Positions 41,301-56,900 are shown, counted from the first letter of the stretch. The stretch is DNA of 64,000 nt from Megalonaias nervosa (GCA_016617855.1 JAECUM010003734.1:1-64000), one strand, 5' to 3'. Notes: generated by a model from the sequence alone, not told the origin. Numbers and translations: made by a program.

Positions 41301-44300
41301 AGCAATATAAACAGTTGACATGCTCCACAACTCAGACACTTATTCAGTGTGATATACCTGAAGACCTTTTGTAGACAACTCACATTCTCAGTAAGGTGAA
41401 ATACCTTTAAAGCTGTCAAAATTTTAGCAAATGTCTACTGGTTACCCACTGATCCTAATGATTGGTTACCCAGGTACCCTATCAAATGGAAATTGTATTA
41501 AATGTGAACCTGAAATGCTTTGTTGTAGGTTTATACATGCCAACCCCCAGAGAGGTATAAGCATAATTATTAATAATATTAGTGGCAAAAAAGCGCATAA
41601 GAAGAGCAATTTACCTACTACATTCCACAATTACAGAAAACTGTGGAAAATGTACATTTATTTTTGCTACTTACCTGGCTCTGTATTACGTTAAAATTGT
41701 GTCACAAATCAGCTAAATCCATGTGGATTATTAGTTAGTACAAAAGTATAGACACAAAACAAACTGATAAATTATTTATACGCAACACTCACTTTAACTA
41801 GTCAACATGTCTAACTTTCATTGAATGGTTGTAAAGTCAGTTCCACAAAATCTCAATGCTGTATTACATCACTGTCAAATTCCTCTTTGAAAATTTTGAA
41901 AGTGCTATTGATTTGTCCTCCTGATGATGCAACATGTTCTTCAGTTTAACAAAATCCCTATCCTCTAACATTTTTCAGTCATATAACATCTGAGAGTCAC
42001 ATCAATAAAGTCCATTTCACTTAATATTTGGAACCATGTTTCTTTTTCAATATAGACTGGTCCACTACCTAAGTGTGTATCAAAATATAATGAATTTGTG
42101 ACACTTGTTTTCAAATTCAAGAAACCTGTCTGCTTTCTTGGAAATGTGTCATTACAGTTACTGTAAATAGAAAATAAGGAAACTATTTGATGTACATTGC
42201 CAAATAGTTGCATATGTCAAAAATATAAGATTAGTAGATGGAGGTCTATGATGGATAAATGTGCAGCAGCCAGTAACCACACGACATGAGCCTTGAACTG
42301 TACTCATTATTCTGTGTCTTGCTTGCTCCTGATGTAACCAGTTATAATCTTTAATCTGAACTTGGAAATGTTTTTTGGGGGGTTTAATTTACATGAACTA
42401 AACGGGTACCAAATGGCTCATTTTTTTACCCGGGTCATTATCAGTGAGCGGGTACCTGAGTACCCGGATAACATCTTTAATTACCATGTGTGATATAAAG
42501 TTTTAAGATTGTATGTAGGTTAATATTTTTGTTTACCCATTTCCAGTAAGCTAAACTGGGTTGACATTTATTTGCCATTGGATGGTTTACATCTCTGAAC
42601 ACGTTAATTTCACAAGATTTTGTCATCTCACTTCTACTCAGTTATATATTACCTCCTGATAAACTAATTTGGATTTATGCAGTTCAGTCTCTCTGTCAAG
42701 ATCACAATTAATCGTGTTCCATTGTTAAATTTTGAATCAGTCTACTTGATTTTGGCACATTTACGTATTTAGGACAAACATTGCCATATTTAGGACAATC
42801 ATTGTCATATTTAGGACAGTCATTGCCATATTTAGGACAATCATTGCCATGTTTAGCACAATCATTGCCATATTTAGGACAGACATTGCCATGTTTAGCA
42901 CAATCATTACCATATTTAGCACAATCATTGCCATAGTTAGCACAATCATTGCCATGTTTAGCACAATCATTACCATATTTAGCACAATCATTACCATATC
43001 TAGCACAATCATTGCCATAGTTAGCACAATCATTGCCATATTTAGCACAATCCTTGCCATATTTAGCACAATCCTTGCCTTATTTAGCACAATTCTTGCC
43101 ATAGTTAGCACAATCCTTGCCATATTTAGCACAATCATTGCCTTATTTAGCACAATCATTGCCATTTGTAAAGTTTAGTGTTGAGATTACTTAAAGCATT
43201 TTTGATGCAAGAAATGGATTATCAATTTTTAGAGGTAAGATAATTTCAGATTATATATATTATTTAAGTGATACATTCTGTTGTCATTGTTTTGAAACAA
43301 TATATCGATATTAGAAATGGCTCCAATCAGCTATTGTTATTTGCATCATGTTTGTAGGTAAATGTTTAGTAACAATTGAGACTTGCTGGCATGTAATCAG
43401 TTGATTTGGTAAATTCTCTACTCAGGCAGTTAAAGTAACATATTGTCTTACTTAATTATGTAGCCCAATTGGTCAAAGACCAGAAAAGCATATGTGATGG
43501 CATGTCCTTTGTTTGTCTTCCATTATTCTTTAGTGCATTAGCAAAAGTTTGTTGAGGCTGCTTCTCCTAAACTAATTGGAGGATTGCCATGAAACTTTAA
43601 AAACACTTTCTTCCCAAGGTCTGGTTGTTAATAATAAATAATGGTGCCATTCAGATATCTATTATGACCATCTTGTTATTACTACTCCTCCTGAACAACT
43701 GGTCCTGTCAACATGGGGTTTTTGCCAAAAGACTTTCTATGCTATCTGCTTGGTCAAAAATGAAAAATGGTGACAATCCAATATCCAGCATGGCTGCCAT
43801 AGCAGACAGCATGTATATCTTGTTTTCACTACTTCATCTGAATGAAATGGTTGTATCAACATGGGTTTTTTTAAATCAAAAGACTTATGACATTTCATTG
43901 CTCCTGAATGCTCCCTAAGATACCCAAAGCCATCTTGAAAATCATGAATACATCTTCAGAAATGATACTCATATTAACATTGGATTGTCACTAGAATACT
44001 TATTATGATATCTTGTTGGTCATAAATGAAGATGATGCTGATCTGACATCCAGTATGGCCACCATATATTATATTTATAATAATCACCCCTTGTATAATA
44101 TTATATTTATAATAATTACCCATTGTATACATGTAATTTATGTTTTATTCATAATAATTAACCTTTATATAATGTTATATTTATCACATTTAAGACAAAG
44201 GAGATTTGTAAGAGAAATGTTTTATACCATATTTGGTATGCTGGAGTTTCTGAGCTGAATCAAATGGTTTTAACACTCAGCAGTTAAAAAGAATGAAAAA

Positions 44301-44835
44301 AACCCAAATAATTTACATATCTTGGATGACTGGAAATTATTTTTGGCCAGTAGAGCTTCACATAATTAAGAAAAAGTTTGTGCTTGCAAACTTTCTTATA
44401 TACATTTGTGTGTATGTCTGTGTGTGTAACCAAAGGGATTGTGGTGTGAGAAAAAAGTTAATGATGCATATGATTTTATAGCCAGGAAATAACAGAATCA
44501 ACAGTTACAGTTTCTCAGGTTTCAAATTAGCAACAAGTGGGGTGGAGGAGGAATGTGGAAAACATATCAGCATCAGGGACAGTTGAAAAGATGAGTTTGT
44601 GTGATTCAGGAAATCAATGACAAATCTGGTTAACTGGGTAATATTTTTCTTAAATGCTGTCCATCATTCAATCATGGTCAGCAAATCATATTCTGTATGT
44701 AAAGTAAATGGTTGTTATTATGTGATATAGTATATATAGATGGTATGTAAAGGAAGTGGGTGTTGGTATGTGATATAGTAAAGTGGGTGTTGGTATGTGA
44801 TGTAGTATATATAGATGGTTTGAGAGAGAATAAAT

Positions 44836-44907
<72 letters not shown>

Positions 44908-47900
44908 GAGAGAGGAAGGATGGGAGCATTGAAATAAGAGAACATGGTAGAATGGAGAAAAATAATGGCAAACCATGTAGCTAAAACTGTAGTGTAGAAA
45001 ATTGGAGAGCTAGACAGAACATTAGTATGTTTATATATACGTAAACAGTAATTATCCCAAAAGACTTAGTGATTAATTATGTACCACTGAGGTCCCATCA
45101 CCCTGAACCCATAAAGTTATATAGATGGAAATATTTCGGGTCAGATATGTATGTGTGTCTGTATGTATGTATGTATGTATGTCTGTATGTCTGTATGTGT
45201 GTCTATGTATGTATGTATGTATGTATGTATGTATGTATGTATGTATGTACAGGTACTCCCCAAGATATGTAAACTGCGACATATGTAAAATCGTAGATAG
45301 GTAAATGAACCGTAAACATGCACACACACTGTTTTTCAATCTTCAAAGCAAGTGCACCTGCAGTATATAGTGCAGCTTCTCCTCTCATGTACATGCATAA
45401 ATCATTTCTGTTACAGTTTGTCATAATCTTAAGGATTTGTATTGTGTTTTGTTAAATTTACCCCTCACTATGAAGTCAGTTACAAAACTACTCATACATA
45501 GCCTAGTAAAACTCGACTTATCGTAAAAACCAACATACGTAACGGTCCCAGGAATGTAACTCTTGTGTATCGCAGGGAGTACCTGTATGTATGAGGTAGA
45601 TGGGTATATACCTGGTCATCATATCTGACATCTGTATATCTATACACTCATCTATTGCCATTATGAGAATAATGAGATAGATGGGCACATACCGGGTCCA
45701 TCATCTGTGGCTCCCAGAGTATTCGTACTTGTCAAAACTTGTAAAATTAATGCCAAATAAACTTTTTATTTTTTATTTAATTTGTATGCAGATTTAACAA
45801 GACAGAACTTTACAGTAATTTACTTTAAGAAATGTAACTGAAGGTGGTTGAAGATTCAGTGTTAGTAAAAGCAAAGGCATTTCTAATCATTTCTTGTTAA
45901 TTATTCAACTTTAAAGAGATAAAAGTTCAGATGTTCTTTAATTAATGTACAACTTTTTAATATTCCAGTATGAACCACAAATCCGCAAGCCACCCACATC
46001 ACATCGTCGTTACAGACAACCATCCATTGTCGACGATAGCAGCAGTTCAGAGGAGGAACTACTTAAGGAAAATGATTTAGGACAAAAGGACCATGAAAAA
46101 GAAAAATACAGGTAGCAGAAGAGTTTCTGGCTTTTATTAGAATCGGTTTACAAAGTCATACAAATGTAGAAGGAGAAATGAATTAACATGAGTCTATTCT
46201 TTCCAGTCATTCCCCCATTTTCAAAAACATTTCAAATGTATGGAAGATGTTTTGGTAGATTTGTTGAGCAAATGATCTTGCTTTAGGATTATTATATATT
46301 TTTCAGTTTTTTCCTTTATGTTTATTATACTTTTTCCTGGCCTCGTAATAACTTCTTTTTACTCAGTCTGCTAATTACCAGACTTGGTGGATGGCTTGCA
46401 CTTGGAATATGGAGGAAGCCTATTACTTTCCATCTAACATATAAATGTCACTGTGATTAAAATAAGAATCATGGTTTATGCATAATAACATTAATAATAA
46501 TGTAATAACATAATAACATTAGCTCTGCATCACAGACTAGGACCATACTCAGTGGATGGCTTGCAGTATGATAAGGATGAAGCCAATTGATTTGAGATTT
46601 GAAGGTAAAGGTCTAAAAGTTAATCACAAGTCTGGGCTAAACTTTGTGGATGGCCTGCACCTGAAACAAGGAAAAAGCTTATTGATTTTGGTGTCAGATA
46701 TCAAGATCATTGTGCCTGAAAAATAAAAATGATTTCTGCATAAAATGTTCAGTTCTTGACAATGCATATTCACCCAATTTTGTCACTGCATACACTTTAG
46801 GTAAGAAAAGCCTATTGGTTTGGGAGTCTAAAGGTCAAAGATCACTGTGACTTCATCTAGAAAAATGCTTCATGTGTAATAACTTTTGTTCTAGACATCA
46901 TACCTTGAACAATGAGTTTGGAAAGCTTGCAGGTATGGCAAGGAAGAGGGGTCATTGCGGCTCATTGACATAAGTTTTGCACAAAAGCTTTTATTTTAGG
47001 GCAGCTTCCTTGCCGAAACTTTGTGGATAGCTTACACTTTAGCTAAGAAAAGAAACCTAGAGATTTTGGGGTCTGAAGATCAGTCGTCAAGGTCAAGGTA
47101 AGTCTAATAAGAAGATAGTGGTTTCTACACAGTAAATTTAGTTCAGGACCACATAATTCAACTTTAGTTAAGGTCATTGAGAATCTCCTGAGTCAGCCAT
47201 GTTCTACTATTGCCTACATAGCAGATTGCAAAACATGGGGCCAGTGTATAGTGTCCCATTCACAGTATTCTTGTTTCAATTCTACAGTAAGAAGATATGA
47301 AACATAGAATTAAGCTTTAGGATTCTGATTTCTTCATTAAAATGTCTCACAGTCACTAAAGAAGAATTAAAAGACATGGAATTTACAAAATTTTCAAGAG
47401 TTAGTGCCCCTCATCAGGATGCAGGAGCCATATTGTAATCACTTTTTCCATGTGTCCATCCATTGGTCACTCTCTCTGTTCATACTTATTGTAGCCAATC
47501 CATTGGTCAGTCTCCTTCTTCATACTTATTGTAGCCAATCCATTGGCCAGTCTCTCTATTCATACTTATTGCAGCCAATCCATTGGTCAATCTCTCTGTT
47601 CATACTTATTGCAGCCAATCCATTGGTCAGTTTCCCTCTTCATACTTATTGTAGCCAATCCATTGGTCAGTCTCTCTGTTAATACTTATTGTAGCCAATC
47701 CATTGGTCAGTCTCCCTCTTCATACTTATTGTAGCCAATCCATTGGTCAGTCTCTCTGTTAATACTTATTGTAGCCAATCCATTGGTCAGTCTCTTTGTT
47801 CATACTTATTGTAGCCACCAAAACTCTTGTACATAATTTGATGACTTATTGTAGCCACCAAAACTCCTGTACATAATTTGATGACTTTTGGCAGCGGGGC

Positions 47901-50900
47901 TTGACTGTTACATATGTCTTTTAAAGATTTTTGTTTCTAAGAGTTATTTCCCTTTCTCCATCAGTTTTAAATCTCCACTACAGTAGATTCATGTAACCAG
48001 CATAGCTCATGAACCATTTATTATTTTGTGATACAATTTGGTGAGTATATCATCTTATAGATCTAGATGTACCTTTTTTGTGTGGAAAGTGTGGTAGTTC
48101 AGATCATTGAGTGCTGGACTTGTAATCCAAGGGTTACAGGTTTGAGACCCAGATTGGCCAAAACAGGTTGGCTGCCTCTGTGTGTTTTTGAGAAAGGCAC
48201 TTAGCTCCCATTTCTTCAATGTGATACAGCCAATAATTTTTTTTAAAAGTGCTGTTAAAACCAACAAATAAAACCTTTGATATGTTTTGTCTCATCAACA
48301 CTGTGATAGAATAATGGCCCTTGACTGTTGACTTTATGTCTTCAGATGGGATGTTGCTTGTATAAACTAACACAGCTAAGACACAATTCAAATATATTCT
48401 AATGCAATTTAGCATGAACATTGTCTCATAGACCCATGTGTGCCATTTTGGTTTTGTCTTGTAAACTCCATTTTGAATAGAGTTATTGCCCTTGGATTTT
48501 TTATATATGTTATGTTGAAGTTAGTGCCTTACATAAGCAAGATAAGCTTGGTGCATCAGAACTTATAACTAATACAGTGGATTTTGTCAGAAATCTAGGA
48601 CAAATAAAGGAAATGTATAAGAAACAGTATTGTGATGCCTTGAATAGGATATATCAGGGCCAATTCATGGTAAACAGTGTCCTATATGCATTTATAGCTA
48701 ATTATTATTTACATAGAAATAAAATAAATAAATGAATGAGTTATGTGGTGCATATTTACCAGATGCAGTAGTAATAAACAAATTGTTCCTCTTTAGAGAT
48801 GGGAAGCATCAGACGTGGACCAGATTTCTTTCTTTGAAATGCAAGCTATACAAATTATTTTGTGTTTATTTAAAACTTACTGTGAATGTAATGAAAACTT
48901 GATGGTACAGGTGTTACTTCTACATAATTTCTCAAACCATGGGTATTTGTAAAGTGTACATTCTTGTGGTTTGGTTCTTCTAATTTGATGGGACCAAGGT
49001 AATTATTTCAGGTTCTGGCACCACAGCTTGAGTAATGCTTAGTCTTTCATAACAAGAATTATGGACTTGAGTATTTATTTACCATTTTTAAAGGAAAAGT
49101 GTTTGAATTGTCCACACAGTGAAATGATAATGCATGCGTTTGGCTACATGTCTGGCCATTTGTGAAGAATATATTAATTTGTTTGCTTTGAATGCAGACC
49201 ATTTTAAAATTCACCGTTTCCAACAGTTGTACAGTAGTCCCCCTCTTATATGGCCACCCCTTCTGCAATGGGAAAGTGGCTTTATAAGACGGGTGGCCTT
49301 TCCAGAGGGGGAATAAATTTTTTGTGAGAAGTATATGTAATGTACGCAGTAAGAATGCTACATTCTTCAAAGCATTTAATATCTTCGTTTAAAAGTAACA
49401 TTAATTATTAAAAGGTTCTTCTTGTTATAATAATAGACTTATTTCAACTGAATATGCATTAATAGTTCTTATTCTTGGCGTAAGCATGATATGCGAGCGG
49501 GTGTTGTTGTCATGCACATTGCAAAACCATTCAAAAACGTCATTTAAATCTTGGCACATACATAATTATCTTTCCATTTGCTCCATTTTCCCACTGCTGC
49601 TGAATAACCTCCTTATCGGTTACGATGTTGTTTATTCGAGTCTTTTCAACATAAAATTATTTTATTCGAGACTTTTCTACCTAAAATCGTTCGGCAAGTT
49701 CCCCCTCCCCACCTCACCCGATGTCGAGTAGAATAACCGACTTTTTCTTAAATAATCGTCTCCATTTACATGATGACATGTTAATGTTTGGTAATGATTT
49801 ATTCGGATGTTGCTAACTGTTTGCAATTTAATTATGGAGACGAAACTTTTGCAGAGCGGACGAATTGCCTTCTTCGCAAAGGAATGTGTTGTCACATGAT
49901 TTTTCGGTCCTTGTCTGGTACCCTGTTTTGTTCAAGGCTAATTTCTGTGTGTGTGTGTGTCTGTAAAAATCTATTTTTAGACTATGCTGACTCTGTTATG
50001 ATCTTGACAATTACATCCAGTTGTAATCATCAGTGTTGCCAACTACAAGACTGATAAAACAACTTTTCTGCATTTAAACAAAATGCCATGTGTTTTTTAA
50101 GGTAGCGATCTTGTCACGTGATTCATTAGCCGCAGTCTGGTACCCTATTTGTGTTTACATTTCTTTACACTAAGGGAGAGAATCCAAAACGGCTTTGATA
50201 TGTACGCAGATTTGATCTGAACAATAGCACCTCGTGGCCGTTAGGATTTGTAATCTTGACAATTATTGTCAGTAGTAATAGCCACTAATTATGAAAATGA
50301 ACAAGCTCAACATCTTACTAAGAGAAGCCATAAAGGCTATCAAACCATTTTCCCGCTGACTTGTGTATTGTACATCAATACCGCCACTTCTCAGCTGTTA
50401 CTGCTGTTCAATAATTGTAATCTTAACAATTATCAGAGTGACTAAACCGGACATCTCATGATAACACAGCGGTAAGGCTACTCGGATTACATGTACTTAC
50501 CTTTTTGTATGGATTAAAATTTGAGTCTTTCTCAGCTTTATGGAACAAATGGGGCTTCTCGTGGGGCATAAATGATATAATATTAACCTTAGTGGTACAT
50601 GTACTTTAGTCAACACTTCTTTCAGTAATGAAAACCTGACATTGGGAAACAGAAATCGGATTACTTAACACAAATTATGAATAAAATTGGTTCTGGATAC
50701 ATATTACAAAATAAAATGTGGCCGCTTATGAGGGGTAAATTTGATATTTTTGCACTAATATGCTGGCCGCTGGTCGTGTTAGCGGGGTGGCCTTTCATGA
50801 GGGGTACTTTTGAACACAAATTCGTCGGTGCCATCGGATTCTGGCTGTAAGAAACGGGTGGCTGCTGGTCAGGGGGGCCGTTCAAGAGGGGGACTACTGA

Positions 50901-53900
50901 TTATCTTCTTACAGTTGGGATTCAGCATACAAATCAGTTGATGACTCATTTTGAATTTTAAAGTGTGTATGCCAGTGTTAAGGCAAGAAATATTCATGTA
51001 GTTTTGTATGTCCAGTAATGACCCGTGGATTTCAAAATCTCCTTTATTTCATCTTTGGTTGATACAAGTATTTACTGTATATATGTTGTTATAAGGCAAG
51101 TCCAGCTGCAAAATAGACAAACCCAGACCCGCCATCACATTATGCACTATTAATCTGGATCTTTGCAGATTGTTAAGATAAATCAGTAGAACAAGCAACA
51201 TAGACCCTGATCTGCTGACACTTTATGCAGTAGCAGATTAGGGTTTATGATGTTTGTAGTTTGACTCAAATTCTAAGTGAGTATTTTCAGTTCTTTCTCC
51301 AGATTTGCACACAAGTGATATACTTTCTCCAGATCCACTTATTGAGACATTAGAAGTATAATTTTCAACATTTTGGGGGCATCATGCTTGTAATTTCAAA
51401 ACCAGAAACCTGGGTAGACATTTAACCAAATATTGTAAAAAAAATTTTCATTTTATAAAATTTAATTTACAATATTCTAAAATTAAATACAGTCATTTGT
51501 TACAAATAAAATATTAAATTATTTGTAAAAATTATTATTACTAGCTCAACGGTAAGTTTGATTTTTTTTATGAGTATGGCAGTTGAGTCCTTGTTTTTAG
51601 ACCTTACATTTGTCTCCTGTATTACCATACAACACTCCACATAGCTGTCTTGCAAGATTAATTGAAAACTGGTACTGATAACTTCACAGTTATGCTTCTG
51701 TTCTGTTACAGATATAGAAAAACAGATACATTTATTACAGTGATCTGTGTATAAAGGACAGTCAAGAGACATGCAGAAGTGTCCTATAAATTCAGGTCCA
51801 GTATTCTTAACGTTGATTTACAGCTGTGACTCAGTGTTGCAAAAGATTGCATAAAAATATAGGTTTTGAAATGATTTACTCCACTATTACATTCAGTAAG
51901 AATGAAAATGCTGCACTGCAAATTTCAGAATCCAGTAGCAGTGAAACTAAACAATGAAAACAAAAATTGTAGCAAAAGTATGAATAAACTAACCTGTACT
52001 GGGACTTATAGTCCTGGTCCTTAAGAGATAATTTTAAAATTAAACTTACAGAAAAATAATTTAAACATAGTTAGTCTCATCTAAAAGTAAAATGTTACCA
52101 TGACATTATTGATTTCAACATGTGGTTGAAATCAACAGTGATTTGGGGGCAAAATCTAATTGTAGTTGCAATCAACAGTGATTTTGGGGCAAGATCTAAT
52201 TGTGAATTTGTCATCATTTATATTATCTGCCCCTGATTGTAACCTACATTCTACCTTTGTTAAAGATTGCATGTACATACAAAAAACGTGGGCCTTGTAA
52301 TGATTTTAATAGACCTGAGCTGAAAGTAGACATGCTTGTGTGTATCATTGACCTTTAAATTTTCTTTAATAAAGTATGTCTTTGAAATTTAAGGATTGTA
52401 ATGGAGAACATATCAAAACTGTACTAAACTGGAGCCAAATCTAGTCACCCATACTCCATTGTGAACCATTTAATTGACAAGATATTGTTTATCAGTAGGA
52501 TGTCCGTCACTGTATCTGTACTCTTTTTGTTGCGATTGAAGCAATTGTTTCAGTTATGAAATAAATTGTAAGTGGACTTGTGCTGTAATGGGACCTAGTG
52601 GAAAGTGATTATAATCCACTAAGCAGTCAATCCTCAAAACAAGCTGGGATTCAAAATTTGTGTAAATTTGATAGTAACTGTTAACTGGCAAGCTGTCACT
52701 GAGGCAAATGTGCTTAATTGTTAGGTCATGATTTCTCTGACTAAGAACAGAATCCCCTGTTTGCATTATACAGGTGTCAGCTATATAAAGGACATTTCTA
52801 GAAGTATTTCCTCTGGGGATCCCCAAATTGCGAATTATGAACAAGTGCCATTCTGTGCGGGGTGACCTCTGCAGTTGACTAAACTGGATATTCAGTGTTT
52901 GTCATCTCCTTAAGGCATCACTACACTGTTTGAGGCATTCAGCTGTTATTAGATCCCATTGTAGTCCACAAAATTTACTGCATATTTATATTTTGATTTT
53001 TCCAGACCATTGAAGTACTTGATAGCTCTACTTGTCACAGACTAAAATAGCTTATGTGACACTCAGTTGCTTACCATCTGTCATCTGGCATTTGGCATAC
53101 ATTAGCACAAATTTATTGTCATCTGGTATTGGGCATTCATTAGCCCAAATTTGTTATCAACACTCCTCCTACTGGACGGAATGCCATGAAACTCTTCCAA
53201 AATATTGAATCTATGGTCTGGTTGGTCCTCAACAATGATGATTCCCTCTTGAATATTTATGATGGTCACTTTAGCAACCATCTTGAAAATTTTTGTTATT
53301 ACAGCTTCACCTGAATTGATGGTCATACTGATTAGAGGATTACAGTAGAAGACTTTTATTTGGTCTAGCTGGTCTCAGTAAAAATGGTACTGATTTAATA
53401 TCCAACACAGCACTAGTTACTGCTACGATTCCCGAATGGTTTTCATCATGGGGGTTTTATATAAAAGACTTCTTGTTATGTCTGGTGGGTCCTAAATGAG
53501 AATGGCACCAATCTGACAGCCAACATCACCACCACAACAGCCATCTTTCAAATTTTGTTTTCACTACTCTTGACTAGTTTGTTATTTCGGCTTGTTTTAT
53601 TTTATCCACATGCCATTTGGAACATACTGGTATGATGTTTGTTTGTCTGTCTGTTACCAGTTTCTGCACAGAACTTTAGTTTTCCACCATTTACAGTTTT
53701 CAGACTTTTTGGATGGCCTGTACATAGAGTAGAGGGTCAATGTAACGGAAAGAAAGTACACCACTCCCTCGATAACTCGCACCCTGATTACTCGTGAACC
53801 CACTTATAATGCGGGGTCAGGCGTGGATCCCATTTTTTAAACCAGAAAATACCCCAAAAGTTGATCCCTATTTATTGAACTTGAAGAAAATTGCGATCAA

Positions 53901-56900
53901 AATTAGTAACGGAAACTTTGATATATCGCTCGTTTTATCGTCGAAAACAATAGATAGGACCTGAAATTTTAATCAACATTATGAAGTATCAATTTAAAAA
54001 TAAGTCATACAAGCTTTTACATTTTCTTTCCAAACGGTAGTACACTGCAATTAACGATATGTAAGGAAATTTCTATCAATGAAAATGTCACTTATGCCGA
54101 GTGGAGGCAGTACTTTAATAAATAAATACAAATTACATGTAAATAATTTTTTTATCAATTGAAATTTATGTTCTAGTTCTATCTTTTAGTTCCTTTTAAG
54201 TGTAATCATCATAAATGCAATGTGTCCGCTTGTAATTAAACGTAAAATGTGTCAATCTATCATAACAGCTATGTCTGCAAGCGTTTCTCTGAGAACCTAA
54301 TTAGGTGCCGACCGTGTTTTGATAACTGACTTGCGGAAGTATTTGTTGTTTTGTTGCACTGAATTAAAAGCTGGCCTCCATTGTATTATCATGTTAATTT
54401 GTCTTTTGAATCAAATAAAGGAGCTGGAATAAAAGAAAAGTTAAAAGGCACGAAAATCCTACAAACTTAAAATCTAGCTGCCCCGGTCGTATGTTGGGTG
54501 AACTCACTTCAGTTGATCAGTCACTGTTATAAATGTTATTGTGTATGTAACATAAACTACCTTAAATTAACAGACTCATTGGTAACTGTAATCAAAGATA
54601 ACCAAGCAAAATGAATACTTCGTAAAATAAAGAGCTTGGTTTCACAGATACGGACCATTGTGGGCAAGCGAGTTTCAGAGAATTCTTGAACTGGCACTTA
54701 GAGATATCCTCAGGGATGATCAGAAGTTTCATTATTACTTCCAATGAAATCATGACATCAATACTGTACTAACTGAACAATACAAAAATTGAGATTCAAT
54801 GTAGACGATTGTCTCACGAAATAAATTTCTTGTTTTTTTGAAGAAAAGGATTCTTGTTTGGTGGTATATCAACAGTTAGTCTAGTTCACCGCTCTTTTGA
54901 CTCCCGATTTGGCAGGAAATAATTAAATACCACTCTGGGAACCAGACTCATCAAGAAAACAAAAAGCAGTGACGTAATACACAGATGTTTTCGCATACAC
55001 ATGATAGTTGCTGAAACCAGTGGAATCTTTCACATGTTGGACATTTTGAAAATAAATGTTATTTAAACAGAATAACGAGCAACTTTATTAGAAAAAGTGC
55101 ATTATTAAAAATTATTATCGACGTGATTGTAAAATGAGCATTCAGTCATTAAATGGCCCAGTTCCCTACCCCCCACCACTCCGCTATTTTCTCGATATCT
55201 AAGTGAATTTTTTCAACTTTTGAAGGTCCCTCGGTAACACGCGCCCTCGCTTATAGTGCGGTCTATGTTTGTGGACCCCATTGTGCGTGAGTTATCGAGG
55301 GAATGGTGTAAATATGTAATAGTTATGCATACCTAACATAATGGACCATAAATCCTACAATGCTTAAAATTCTGTATTCACTCATTTTTCTAACGAGTCA
55401 GTAAAAAAAACCATACAGGGCAGGTAAAACTTGTGAGTTTAACAATTTTTCAGCACACAATAGGATATATATGGAGGCCAGTATAAACAGCAGAGGAAGA
55501 ACCCAGGAAAAGCCCAGCCATGACCCATGGGAAGCTACTGGCAAGCTTTTTCACACAACCACATGAATATAAAAAGTAAATTATCATGAATATGTGCATG
55601 AGTTATCGAGGGAGAGGTGTAAATGGTTTCTGCTCAATATCTTAAGTTCTATACAATCTACAGTTAAGCATACTTTGTGGATAGCTTACACTTAGTGTAA
55701 GCAAGAATCTTCTTGATTTCAAAAGTAAAGGTCAAGGTAACCCTCAAAGAAGACAAATAGTTTATGTGCAGCAAGTTGAATTCTCCACAATCAACAGTTA
55801 CAATACCTTATGGGTAGCTGGCACTTAGATAAGGAAGAAGCCTTTTCAGTTTTGGGGTCAAAGGTTAAGGTCTCTTGGTTGGAACAAACTTTCTGGATGG
55901 CTTACACTTGTAGTAAAGTAAGAGCATTTAAGTTTTGAGGTCAGAAGGTCAAAGATCATGGTCACCAACTAAATGAAGAAAAATAGTTTCTGCTGAAAAG
56001 TTGAGTTATTTACATAGAGGACTATTAAACTTGTGGTGGGTATATAAAAATGTGCCATTCATGGTATTCCTGATACTTAACGACTTCTTTTGATGTCTTT
56101 TGGCTGGGTTTGGTGTTGAATGGCACAGTGACACAAGTAGGTTATTTAGTGCCAAGGGAATAGAAGTACAGTGCCTTGCCCAAGTACACACCATGGTAGC
56201 TGGACCCAGGTTGGTCAAATGGTAGGATTCAAACCTGTACTCTTTCTGTTGTGAGTCCAGCATGCCAACCATATTGAATATCTTTTTATCATTACTTCAG
56301 CTACTTTTGGTTTTATTAGCATGTGAAAAAAAACCCACAAATAAGTATTAACGATTAATGGATTTTTCCGGATATATTGGAAGAATGACTTGAATGATCC
56401 CACTTGAATAACTTCATTGTTTTTCTCCAGAAATATTACTTATTGATTAAACTAAACTTAGCATATATTGATGTTGTCTGGGACAGGTTTAGTGATTTGC
56501 TATCTAATCATAGCAAGTTCAAGGTCAAAGGTTTTGACAGATACTGTTACATTGCACTTAGGTATCTGAGAACATTTTAACTGGGAACATTTTAACTGGG
56601 AACACTTGAACTTAGATATGTTGGAAAATATTTTTGTTACCAAATTTAGCATGTTGGAGTTTTCATGATTGTCAGAGATAGGTTCAATACTCAGCAGTTA
56701 AAAATAATTAAAGGTCAGAGGAAACAGACTTAAGTTTTTTTGTGTGTAAACACACACACACACACACACACACACAGAGAGTTTTGGATATCATTTTAAA
56801 AAATGTAGGGCTGTTAATGAAATGTATAGGAACTTAATGTAGTGATGGTTTTAAAACTCTAAGGGAGCAAGTTGTAATGCATGGGGCTCTTTTCTGGCCC

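Noticed and set aside
42761..43178. Repetitive frames of 134 and 109 residues on opposite strands
   Set aside because: 21-bp minisatellite; both strands stay open only because the unit is seven codons long.
45073..45424. Frames rich in His, Thr and Tyr on the minus strand
   Set aside because: They read through the (TATG)n microsatellite and the MITE; no gene.
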